A stretch of DNA of 64,000 nucleotides from Diorhabda sublineata (Eukaryota > Arthropoda > Insecta > Coleoptera > Chrysomelidae): contig NC_079478.1 of NCBI RefSeq assembly GCF_026230105.1, forward strand, positions 35,851,653 through 35,915,652, read 5' to 3'. Under the pieces are notes generated by a model. The model was given only the letters and a program-made list of their open reading frames with translations, had not been told where the DNA came from and did not search any database. Both the position numbers and the translations under genes were made by a program. Each line of letters opens with the position of its first letter. Positions within the stretch are counted from its first letter, which is position 1. Below are positions 12,001 through 24,300 of the stretch, piece after piece.

Positions 12001-14505
12001 CAAGTTGAGAAGTAAGAGCTGCAGGAAGAATTGATAAAATCTTCTGACAAAGAAACAGATGTCAAAGAAATAAAAACAAAAATTTTGAAAAAAGTAGCAG
12101 CAGATAGAAGATAAAAGGCCAGGTATTTCCGAAACTACCCTCGTATTTGTACCAAATCTTAATTCCCTACACAGTTTTGAACATCAAGGATCAAGTTGAG
12201 AAGTAAGAGCTGCAGGAAGAATTGATAAAATCTTCTGACAAAGAAACAGATGTCAAAGAAATAAAAACAAAAATTTCTGAAAAAAGTAGCAGCAGATAGA
12301 AGATAAAAGGCCAGGTATTTCCGAAACTACCCTCGTATTTGTACCAAATCTTAATTCCCTACACAGTTTTGAACATCAAGGATCAAGTTGAGAAGTAAGA
12401 GCTGCAGGAAGAATTGATAAAATCTTCTGACAAAGAAACAGATGTCAAAGAAATAAAAACAAAAATTTTGAAGTAAATAGCAGTAGATAGAAGATAAAAG
12501 GCCAGGTATTTCCGAAACTACCCTCGTATTTGTACCAAATCTTAATTCCCTACACAGTTTTGAACATCAAGGATCAAGTTGAGAAGTAAGAGCTGCAGGA
12601 AGAATTGATAAAATCTTCTGACAAAGAAGCAGATGTCAAAGAAATAAAAACAAAAATTTTGAAAAAAGTAGCAGCAGATAGAAGATAAAAGGCCAGGTAT
12701 TTCCGAAACTACCCTCGTATTTGTACCAAATCTTAATTCCCTACACAGTTTTGAACATCAAGGATCAAGTTGAGAAGTAAGAGCTGCAGGAAGAATTGAT
12801 AAAATCTTCTGACAAAGAAGCAGATGTCAAAGAAATAAAAACAAAAATTTTGAAAAAAGTAGCAGCAGATAGAAGATAAAAGGCCAGGTATTTCCGAAAC
12901 TACCCTCATATTTGTACCAAATCTTAATTCCCTACACAGTTTTGAACACCAAGGATCAAGTTGAGAAGTAAGAGCTGCAGGAAGAATTGATAAAATCTTC
13001 TGACAAAGAAACAGATGTCAAAGAAATAAAAACAAAAATTTTGAAAAAAGTAGCAGCAGATAGAAGATAAAAGGCCAGGTATTTCCGAAACTACCCTCGT
13101 ATTTGTACCAAATCTTAATTCCCTACACAGTTTTGAACACCAAGGATCGAGTGGAGGAATAAGAGCTGCAGGAAGAATTGATAAAATCTTCTGACAAAGA
13201 AACAGATGTCAAAGAAATAAAAACAAAAATTTTGAAGTAAATAGCAGTAGATAGAAGATAAAAGGCCAGGTATTTCCGAAACTACCCTCGTATTTGTACC
13301 AAATCTTAATTCCCTACACAGTTTTGAACACCAAGGATCAAGTTGAGAAGTAAGAGCTGCAGGAAGAATTGATAAAATCTTCTGACAAAGAAACAGATGT
13401 CAAAGAAATAAAAACAAAAATTTTGAAAAAAGTAGCAGCAGATAGAAGATAAAAGGCCAGGTATTTCCGAAACTACCCTCGTATTTGTACCAAATCTTAA
13501 TTCCCTACACAGTTTTGAACACCAAGGATCGAGTGGAGGAATAAGAGCTGCAGGAAGAATTGATAAAATCTTCTGACAAAGAAACAGATGTCAAAGAAAT
13601 AAAAACAAAAATTTTGAAGTAAATAGCAGTAGATAGAAGATAAAAGGCCAGGTATTTCCGAAACTACCCTCGTATTTGTACCAAATCTTAATTCCCTACA
13701 CAGTTTTGAACACCAAGGATCAAGTTGAGAAGTAAGAGCTGCAGGAAGAATTGATAAAATCTTCTGACAAAGAAACAGATGTCAAAGAAATAAAAACAAA
13801 AATTTTGAAAAAAGTAGCAGCAGATAGAAGATAAAAGGCCAGGTATTTCCGAAACTACCCTCGTATTTGTACCAAATCTTAATTCCCTACACAGTTTTGA
13901 ACACCAAGGATCGAGTGGAGGAATAAGAGCTGCAGGAAGAATTGATAAAATCTTCTGACAAAGAAACAGATGTCAAAGAAATAAAAACAAAAATTTTGAA
14001 GTAAATAGCAGTAGATAGAAGATAAAAGGCCAGGTATTTCCGAAACTACCCTCGTATTTGTACCAAATCTTAATTCCCTACACAGTTTTGAACACCAAGG
14101 ATCAAGTTGAGAAGTAAGAGCTGCAGGAAGAATTGATAAAATCTTCTGACAAAGAAACAGATGTCAAAGAAATAAAAACAAAAATTTCTGAAAAAAGTAG
14201 CAGCAGATAGAAGATAAAAGGCCAGGTATTTCCGAAACTACCCTCGTATTTGTACCAAATCTTAATTCCCTACACAGTTTTGAACACCAAGGATCGAGTG
14301 GAGGAATAAGAGCTGCAGGAAGAATTGATAAAATCTTCTGACAAAGAAACAGATGTCAAAGAAATAAAAACAAAAATTTTGAAAAAAGTAGCAGCAGATA
14401 GAAGATAAAAGGCCAGGTATTTCCGAAACTACCCTCGTAATTGTACCAAATCTTAATTCTCTACTAAGTTTTGAATACCAAGGATCAAGTGGAGCTGCAG
14501 GAAAA
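9068..14505. repeat. Tandem array B, 191-bp monomer
   Basis: About 28.5 head-to-tail copies; successive AGGCCAGGTA words at 9251, 9442, 9633, 9824 and 10015 are each 191 bp apart. Each monomer carries a mariner-like terminus (CCGAAACTACCCTCGTA) and a strip that reads like damaged coding sequence: KDRVEE, a stop, ELQEELIKSSDKETDVKEIK, then TKILKKVA. The variants GATCGAGTGGAGGAATAAG and GATCAAGTTGAGAAGTAAG alternate in blocks. The last copy is cut at about 14505 with a shortened ATCAAGTGGAGCTGCAGG. Confidence 0.98.
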
Positions 14506-15273
14506 GTTGATAATATATAATTATATAATAAAATAATTATAATAAAAAATAATAAAATTTGAAAAATCAGAAACTCATATCAAAATTGGAAGATGGGCGA
14601 AGGAAAATGTATAAGTGAAGACGATGAGGGTAGAAAAGAGATTCGCAAGTGTAGAAACACTCAAGATTAAGTAACTAAACTTTAATATTCACTATTTAAT
14701 GCTACCAGGGATAAAGGAAAGTTAATATTCAATCTTACAACTTTTTTTCTATTATAAATACAAATACTCAAATAAAGATGAAGTAGGAATTTTATTTTTG
14801 GTACACACTGTATCCAATTTTCATTAAAAATATCGATAAAATGAGTAAAATAATCGTCTGGTCATTATCACAATGTATAGTTGCACTTAATAATAGTTTC
14901 TGACATTGAAAATAATCAGCCATGGCCTCATACGATGCCAAATGCTTGTGCAAGGTTTCATTGAAAAGAAAAGCTGTCGATTTGCGTGCATAAGACAAGG
15001 ACGCGGCAACAAATTTGACGTCACATCATATGCATTTCAACCTTGCACTAATATTAGTAATAGAAACAGAATTTATTCGATAATTTCTATGAACTTTTCG
15101 TCTTTAATAATTTATTTTAGATCAGTTTTTAGGCGAAATTTGATTTTTTTAACAACCAGTATGAATCGGTTTTGTTAATATTTGGTTTTCGTGAAAACGG
15201 TTCGCGTTTCGCGTATTTTAGGTTAGAAAAATTCGATTCAAAATGATTCGTAAAATAATTTTTCTTGTTACAG
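14506..15273. other. Spacer upstream of first recognised Blimp-1 exon
   Basis: AT-rich, with small overlapping open frames on both strands (14792-15178) that show no motif. It ends with a good polypyrimidine tract and acceptor (TTTTTCTTGTTACAG) in front of the Blimp-1 exon at 15274, so it is probably the 3' end of an intron. Confidence 0.5.
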
Positions 15274-15329
15274 GATTTAAATGCCTTGAAGAAGATCGGG
15301 ATTCCTCTAGCAGGGACGATATGAGAGAG
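15274..15329 (+). CDS. Blimp-1: Blimp-1 exon 1 (first recognisable)
   Basis: A 56-bp exon between TTGTTACAG and GTTAGT. In the frame set by exon 2 it reads FKCLEEDRDSSSRDDMRE and is open to its 5' edge, so coding sequence could continue from an unseen upstream exon. The first in-frame ATG is 15321-15323 (MREEMMEEAA...), which parallels the internal Met-rich start region of vertebrate PRDM1 before the PR domain. An out-of-frame ATG at 15281 is followed at once by a stop (Met-Pro-stop), so if the exon is 5' leader it carries a minimal uORF. Confidence 0.7.
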
Positions 15330-18300
15330 GTTAGTCCTTTTTGAAATTTCTAAATTATTTCGAAAATATTCGGCGTTGTGAGTGAAAATAATGATTATCG
15401 AGTTGTTTTTATGGTAAATTGACTACATACATATTTGTGTTGTTGTTTAATCCGGCGTTGTGCAAAATTTTTGTCTATATACACTGCCAGTCAAAATTTC
15501 TCTTTCATATCATCAAGGGAAGTACGTTTTGTCCATGAATGCGTTCAAACTACCAACTACCTGCTGATTAGTTCATTATTCGTCGATATTGAATCGATTT
15601 TTCGGCGTTTATGATTGTAGTTTAGTCCCACTTAACACTTATTTATACTTTACGTTGTTCTATCTTTCTCGTAAATTCCGACTTGCAAGTTTTGGAATGG
15701 TTGAAACTCGTGCATCTTAGAGTAGCTCTACAGTGGAAAGGGTATTGGGCCTAAGAGAAGAATGCGTACGTCGTAGAAAGCACGAATGACTTGGTGATGA
15801 TTTAGGGTTGTTTTGGAGGAAAAAATAAGGTTATAACACATAGAGTACGGCCTCAAAAGGTCCAAAAGAACCTCTACGCTTTACAGATACTAACTGATGA
15901 TTAAAACATTTATTTTAGAGTGTTTTAAAGTGTTTAATGATGATCATCCTGATCGAAATCTAGTGTTTCGAAGGTATAAAATCTGGGAGGTGAATATTGA
16001 CAGGAAAGCGGAAAGTATATGTCAAAATTTTCGGTAAATAATCGAAAAAGAACCAAAATAATTTAATATCGACCTTGGAACCATTTCCTGATGACTTTTT
16101 TCCACTAATATTAATTGTTTTTATATATTTCTTCTTTAAATTCTCCCGGGTCTGTCTAGATTCGATTCAGCAACGTATTAAGGCCCCACAACTTCCATTT
16201 TTACGTAATATAAAATTTTTCCTTTCTTTAAAGTCCTGTCCTGTTTGCTTAAATACTGATTCCAGTTTCGAGTTTGTTCTCTTCTTCGGAAATTGTATGA
16301 GTCAAAAAACTACCGAGCTCGATATTTTTTTGAATTCAGCCAATTCCGTTCACCTTTTTCAACTATTAAACTCTAATTATGGAAAAGACATTTCTCCCTG
16401 AACTTGTATAATAATAACCTTTAACCTATTGCGCCCCGGTAACCTCTAACCTCGCATAAAATTTATTATAAACAGCTACGAATACCACTACACCCTTTGT
16501 GAACACTTCCTGTTCTTACTTTCGAAGTGACAGGTGAAAATTATGAAGTTACATTTTGGTTGAAATGTCAAATGGTTGTACTTCCGTTAACAACTTGACA
16601 GTAGACAAAAATATCAAATATACAACTTCAAATATCATCGTAAATCAATTGTACCAATAAAAAACTGTCAAAAACTATTCAAATTTCGTCTTTATAGTTT
16701 TAATTCGAAGCCTTGTACGTTATTAACCATTAGCCACGTATAATAACATCCACCATGCATTTCCGTTAATAAATGTCAAACGTGCTCCGCCTTCAGTGTT
16801 AAATATCCCGTTTCTATTGGTCGATTCGACATTGCGGAGGCTGCCATCGATGACGTCACACATGGAAGTAATGACGTTTCGTGTAAATGCAAAGCCGTCT
16901 CGACGGAATCGATTTAAACACACTGACCCATATTGCCCTTTCACTTAACATTTATAAAACTACATGAAAATAAAAGGGTTTTCGAAGGGTGTGGACCGTA
17001 CGATATTTTGTATACTAATAATGAAAATTTATCTACGGGGTGTATACGATATAACGTAAAAAATGAGAGTGAATTATTGAATATGACTGAATGAGTTTTT
17101 TTTTTTGTAAATAGGAAATGATGGAAGAAGCCGCGGTTTCTTCCGCCGGCGAATTCGATTTAACAAATATATGCGAAGAAGAATTCGAACTTCACACTAC
17201 TTATATTGTTCCCGATCTTCCCGTGGATTCTGGGACGCCGAACAGGGCGGAAGCCACCCTTCCGAGAAATCTTGTACTCAAATCTTCACAAGTAGTCGCT
17301 AATGTGAGTAGATTCGTCGCCTAGTACTTACTATATTTTATATACGACTGAAGTTATAACATGCGGCCTCGAAAAAAGCGTGGAAATTATTTTCAGGTCT
17401 ACCAATAGAAAATATAAGGTCGAAAAAGCAATTTTTGTTTAAAATTTACTTAATTATATACGATAATCGAATTCTCCAACAAATTCTAAGCATTTTTCAT
17501 TCTACAAGTTTTAGTTTATCTCTTCAAATAAGTTGTAGGGGAGAGTGGGGAATTTTTTTTAAAAAAATCCCTATAAGTCCGGTTCTGTTCAGCCGATTTT
17601 CACAAATTTGATGTTGTTTGGAAGAACTTTTGCTTAGTAATAATATAATAATAAATTCTGAGCTATTTAATTAGAAACGTAATTACTACGAGGTAATTAT
17701 TAAATTAATTCAAGTTCGGTTAGGTTAGGTTAGGTAAACTGAAGTTGGTAGGCCTAAACGGAAATAAAAAATTTATTTTTCTTACATTGGCATACCTGCC
17801 GGTGGATTTCTATGGTTCGTGTAGAGGTGGGATGAAAAATAACATAAGTAACTGTTATTTTTCATATACGAATTTATTTTTTTTTATAATTAGGCTCAAG
17901 GAGTATGGAGTACAGGTTATATACCACGAGGCACGAGATTCGGGCCTCTAGTTGGGGAAATTTATGCCAAAGATTCTGTACCTAGTTCCACCAATAGAAA
18001 TTACCTTTGGAGGGTAAGTTAATATATTTTATTTGTTGTTTGTTTGCTATTTAAATAATTTTAATAACAACACAACGGGGTAAAACGAATTGTTTATCAA
18101 AATGCCAATATACGAGGGTGGTTACTTAAGTTTTCATGACGAATCTCGTGAAAATCGTCCAAAATTTGACACATTTGACAGCTGTCATATTATTTGTTTT
18201 AAAACCATAGAATTTTAAATGAAACAACTTTGATTCGTTTTCTAATCTATCAAATCGGTTCGATATTTTATATCAACTGGATTCTATACGAAAATTTATA

Positions 18301-21300
18301 TTTAAATTGAAAAAAAAAACGATTTTTAAGAAAGACTGATCACAATTTAATAGCTTTCTATTGAAATATAGAAATACAAAAGAAAAATATGTATATTGAC
18401 TTTATTGAATAAACTGTTTTGCCTCCCCCTGTATTATAATACACGCGCAATTGTATTTGATGTTTTTCTGGTGTTTGGTTTTTAATAATTTGTCCTTTGG
18501 TGTAGGTACAAGTAGGTGAAGGGTTCTATAGAAACGGAAACCGGGATCATAAGGTGATTTGGTTTTAAAATATTATTCAACCCCTTCATATTAGAATAGA
18601 ATCATTCAATTGCTTATTTTGATAAAGACTGTAGTCAAAACGTCAAATTTTTATCGGTGTTTCAAATAAAAAACAATAATTTTATAACAGAACAGACCTA
18701 AAATCATTTACACACCATATCAAGCTGATACGAGGGGCAATCAAATATAAACGTAAACCCTATCATCTACAACTAATTCTAGTCATACAGGATGTCCTCT
18801 AAACTATGTGCCTGCTGGGAAAAGACTTAAGGAAGATACTGGGACCTATCAATATCAAGTGGTGATATTGATGAAGATCCGAAGGCTCAATTGGTTTGGA
18901 GATATAAGGAGAAGAGATCCGAGAGCCCTGAGTGGAATCCAGTCTTAGAACTACGAAGAGGTCGACCAAAAACACGCTGAGAATAGCAAGTCATGCAGGA
19001 TATTGTGGGGGAGCTCTACAGGGGGCGGTTAACCTTCCTGGTGGATGATCTGGTTGAGGATATTGGTGTATATATCCTTGACACCATCAGGATGTTTCCA
19101 TTACTTCCACTTGATGGTGAATCTTGAATTGCTCGATTGGAAAGGATTCTTTTGGAGGTATAATCCTAGATAGGTAGAATCCTATGATGATAAGTCTGGA
19201 TTGTAAGGTGGATGTTTTTTCTGCGTTGCTGCTTCTGTGTGGGACCTGGCGTTGTCGTGGAGATTCAACACTTGACGGATGAGACAATCAGGTGTTTTGA
19301 ATCGATATTGAAGCTCGATTTGATCTAAAAAAATCGCAGTAGTAGGTCTGATGCTTGTATGAGAAATGTACCAGTAGAACACCGATCAAATTCCAAAGAA
19401 AACATGTCTAGCACTTTACCTACAAAGAATCGAGTTTTAATTAACTTTGCCACCGCATTTTGATCATCCAGCAACTTTGGAAAACAACATGACGAGAGTT
19501 TTTTTGAAACTCTACTAAATTCTCAATATTCCATAGAGAAAACTGAGTTTTTTTTGAAGTTGGAAACATTGTAAGAAAGACTTTAAGACACTCCTTCAAT
19601 TCCAAAAAACGTGGCTAACAATGCCCCACGAAGAATCGAGTTTCAATCAACTTTGCCACCGCATTTTGATCATCCAGCAACTTTGGAAAACAACATGACG
19701 AAAGTTTTTTTGAAACTCAACTAAATTCTCAATATTCCATAGAGAAAACTGAGTTTTTTTTGAAGTTGGAAACATTGTAAGAAAGACTTTAAGACACTCC
19801 TTCAATTCCAAAAAACGTGGCTAACAATTCCCCACGAAGAATCGAGTTTCAATCAACTTTGCCACCGCATTTGGATCATCCAGCAACTTTGGAAAACAAC
19901 ATGACGAGAGTTTTTTTGAAACTTAACTAAATTCTCAATATTCCATAGAGAAAACTGAGTTTTTTTTGAAGTTGGAAACATTGTAAGAAAGACTTTAAGA
20001 CACTCCTTCAATTCCAAAAAACGTGGCTAACAATTCCCCACGAAGAATCGAGTTTCAATCAACTTTGCCACCGCATTTGGATCATCCAGCAACTTTGGAA
20101 AACAACATGACGAAAGTTTTTTTGAAACTCAACTAATTTCTCAATATTCCATAGAGAAAACTTAGTTTTTTTTGAAGTTGGAAACATTGTAAGAAAGACT
20201 TTAAGACACTCCTTCAATTCCAAAAAACGTGGCTAACAATTCCCCACGAAGAATCGAGTTTCAATCAACTTTGCCACCGCTTTTTGATCATCCAGCAACT
20301 TTGGAAAACAACATGACGAAAGTTTTTTTGAAACTCAACTAATTTCTCAATATTCCATAGAGAAAACTGAGTTTTTTTTGAAGTTGGAAACATTGTAAGA
20401 AAGACTTTAAGACACTCCTTCAATTCCAAAAAACGTGGCTAACAATTCCCCACGAAGAATCGAGTTTTGATTAACTTTGCCACCGCATTTTGATCATCCA
20501 GCAACTTTGGAAAACAACATGACGAGAGTTTTTTTGAAACTTAACTAAATTCTCAATATTCCATAGAGAAAACTGAGTTTTTTTTGAAGTTGGAAACATT
20601 GTAAGAAAGACTTTAAGACACTCCTTCAATTCCAAAAAACGTGGCTAACAATTCCCCACGAAGAATCGAGTTTCAATCAACTTTGCCACCGCATTTGGAT
20701 CATCCAGCAACTTTGGAAAACAACATGACGAGAGTTTTTTTGAAACTTAACTAAATTCTCAATATTCCATAGAGAAAACTGAGTTTTTTTTGAAGTTGGA
20801 AACATTGTAAGAAAGACTTTAAGACACTCCTTCAATTCCAAAAAACGTGGCTAACAATGCCCCACGAAGAATCGAGTTTCAATCAACTTTGCCACCGCAT
20901 TTTGATCATCCAGCAACTTTGGAAAACAACATGACGAAAGTTTTTTTGAAACTCAACTAAATTCTCAATATTCCATAGAGAAAACTGAGTTTTTTTTGAA
21001 GTTGGAAACATTGTAAGAAAGACTTTAAGACACTCCTTCAATTCCAAAAAACGTGGCTAACAATTCCCCACGAAGAATCGAGTTTCAATCAACTTTGCCA
21101 CCGCATTTTGATCATCCAGCAACTTTGGAAAACAACATGACGAGAGTTTTTTTGAAACTTAACTAAATTCTCAATATTCCATAGAGAAAACTGAGTTTTT
21201 TTTGAAGTTGGAAACATTGTAAGAAAGACTTTAAGACACTCCTTCAATTCCAAAAAACGTGGCTAACAATTCCCCACGAAGAATCGAGTTTCAATCAACT

Positions 21301-24300
21301 TTGCCACCGCATTTTGATCATCCAGCAACTTTGGAAAACAACATGACGAGAGTTTTTTTGAAACTTAACTAAATTCTCAATATTCCATAGAGAAAACTGA
21401 GTTTTTTTTGAAGTTGGAAACATTGTAAGAAAGACTTTAAGACACTCCTTCAATTCCAAAAAACGTGGCTAACAATTCCCCACGAAGAATCGAGTTTCAA
21501 TCAACTTTGCCACCGCATTTTGATCATCCAGCAACTTTGGAAAACAACATGACGAAAGTTTTTTTGAAACTCAACTAAATTCTCAATATTCCATAGAGAA
21601 AACTGAGTTTTTTTTGAAGTTGGAAACATTGTAAGAAAGACTTTAAGACACTCCTTCAATTCCAAAAAACGTGGCTGACAATGCCCCACGAAGAATCGAG
21701 TTTCAATTAACTTTTCCACCGCATTTGGATCATCCAGCAACTTTGGAAAACAACATGACGAAAGTTTTTTTGAAACTCAACTAATTTCTCAATATTCCAT
21801 AGAGAAAACTGAGTTTTTTTTGAAGTTGGAAACATTGTAAGAAAGACTTTAAGACACTCCTTCAATTCCAAAAAACGTGGCTAACAATTCCCCACGAAGA
21901 ATCGAGTTTTGATTAACTTTGCCACCGCATTTTGATCATCCAGCAACTTTGGAAAACAACATGACGAAAGTTTTTTTGAAACTCAACTAAATTCTCAATA
22001 TTCCATAGAGAAAACTGAGTTTTTTTTGAAGTTGGAAACATTGTAAGAAAGACTTTAAGACACTCCTTCAATTCCAAAAAACGTGGCTAACAATTCCCCA
22101 CGAAGTATCGAGTTTTGATTAACTTTGCCACCGCATTTTGATCATCCAGCAACTTTGGAAAACAACATGACGAAAGTTTTTTTGAAACTCAACTAAATTC
22201 TCAATATTCCATAGAGAAAACTGAGTTTTTTTTGAAGTTGGAAACATTGTAAGAAAGACTTTAAGACACTCCTTCAATTCCAAAAAACGTGGCTAACAAT
22301 TCCCCACGAAGTATCGAGTTTTGATTAACTTTGCCACCGCATTTTGATCATCCAGCAACTTTGGAAAACAACATGACGAAAGTTTTTTTGAAACTCAACT
22401 AAATTCTCAATATTCCATAGAGAAAACTGAGTTTTTTTTGAAGTTGGAAACATTGTAAGAAAGACTTTAAGACACTCCTTCAATTCCAAAAAACGTGGCT
22501 AACAATTCCCCACGAAGTATCGAGTTTTGATTAACTTTGCCACCGCATTTTGATCATCCAGCAACTTTGGAAAACAACATGACGAAAGTTTTTTTGAAAC
22601 TCAACTAAATTCTCAATATTCCATAGAGAAAACTGAGTTTTTTTTGAAGTTGGAAACATTGTAAGAAAGACTTTAAGACACTCCTTCAATTTCAAAAAAC
22701 GTGGCTGACAATGCCCCACGAAGAATCGAGTTTCAATTAACTTTTCCACCGCATTTGGATCATCCAGCAACTTTGGAAAACAACATGACGAAAGTTTTTT
22801 TGAAACTCAACTAATTTCTCAATATTCCATAGAGAAAACTGAGTTTTTTTTGAAGTTGGAAACATTGTAAGAAAGACTTTAAGACACTCCTTCAATTCCA
22901 AAAAACGTGGCTAACAATTCCCCACGAAGAATCGAGTTTCAATTAACTTTTCCACCGCATTTGGATCATCCAGCAACTTTGGAAAACAACATGACGAAAG
23001 TTTTTTTGAAACTCAACTAATTTCTCAATATTCCATAGAGAAAACTTAGTTTTTTTTGAAGTTGGAAACATTGTAAGAAAGACTTTAAGACACTCCTTCA
23101 ATTCCAAAAAACGTGGCTAACAATTCCCCACGAAGAATCGAGTTTTGATTAACTTTGCCACCGCATTTTGATCATCCAGCAACTTTGGAAAACAACATGA
23201 CGAAAGTTTTTTTGAAACTCAACTAAATTCTCAATATTCCATAGAGAAAACTGAGTTTTTTTTGAAGTTGGAAACATTGTAAGAAAGACTTTAAGACACT
23301 CCTTCAATTCCAAAAAACGTGGCTAACAATTCCCCACGAAGTATCGAGTTTTGATTAACTTTGCCACCGCATTTTGATCATCCAGCAACTTTGGAAAACA
23401 ACATGACGAAAGTTTTTTTGAAACTCAACTAAATTCTCAATATTCCATAGAGAAAACTGAGTTTTTTTTGAAGTTGGAAACATTGTAAGAAAGACTTTAA
23501 GACACTCCTTCAATTCCAAAAAACGTGGCTAACAATTCCCCACGAAGTATCGAGTTTTGATTAACTTTGCCACCGCATTTTGATCATCCAGCAACTTTGG
23601 AAAACAACATGACGAAAGTTTTTTTGAAACTCAACTAAATTCTCAATATTCCATAGAGAAAACTGAGTTTTTTTTGAAGTTGGAAACATTGTAAGAAAGA
23701 CTTTAAGACACTCCTTCAATTCCAAAAAACGTGGCTAACAATTCCCCACGAAGTATCGAGTTTTGATTAACTTTGCCACCGCATTTTGATCATCCAGCAA
23801 CTTTGGAAAACAACATGACGAAAGTTTTTTTGAAACTCAACTAAATTCTCAATATTCCATAGAGAAAACTGAGTTTTTTTTGAAGTTGGAAACATTGTAA
23901 GAAAGACTTTAAGACACTCCTTCAATTTCAAAAAACGTGGCTGACAATGCCCCACGAAGAATCGAGTTTCAATTAACTTTTCCACCGCATTTGGATCATC
24001 CAGCAACTTTGGAAAACAACATGACGAAAGTTTTTTTGAAACTCAACTAATTTCTCAATATTCCATAGAGAAAACTGAGTTTTTTTTGAAGTTGGAAACA
24101 TTGTAAGAAAGACTTTAAGACACTCCTTCAATTCCAAAAAACGTGGCTAACAATTCCCCACGAAGAATCGAGTTTCAATTAACTTTTCCACCGCATTTGG
24201 ATCATCCAGCAACTTTGGAAAACAACATGACGAAAGTTTTTTTGAAACTCAACTAATTTCTCAATATTCCATAGAGAAAACTTAGTTTTTTTTGAAGTTG

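Noticed and set aside
9068..14505. CRISPR-like array
   Set aside because: The units are continuous 191-bp tandem copies without unique spacers, in eukaryotic DNA.
16075..16401. 108-codon + frame in intron 1
   Set aside because: Begins at a non-ATG codon, Phe/Leu/Ser-rich as expected for T-rich DNA, no recognised domain and no flanking exon signals.
17719..17735. Telomere (TTAGG repeat)
   Set aside because: Only three units within an intron; common as short interstitial runs in insects.
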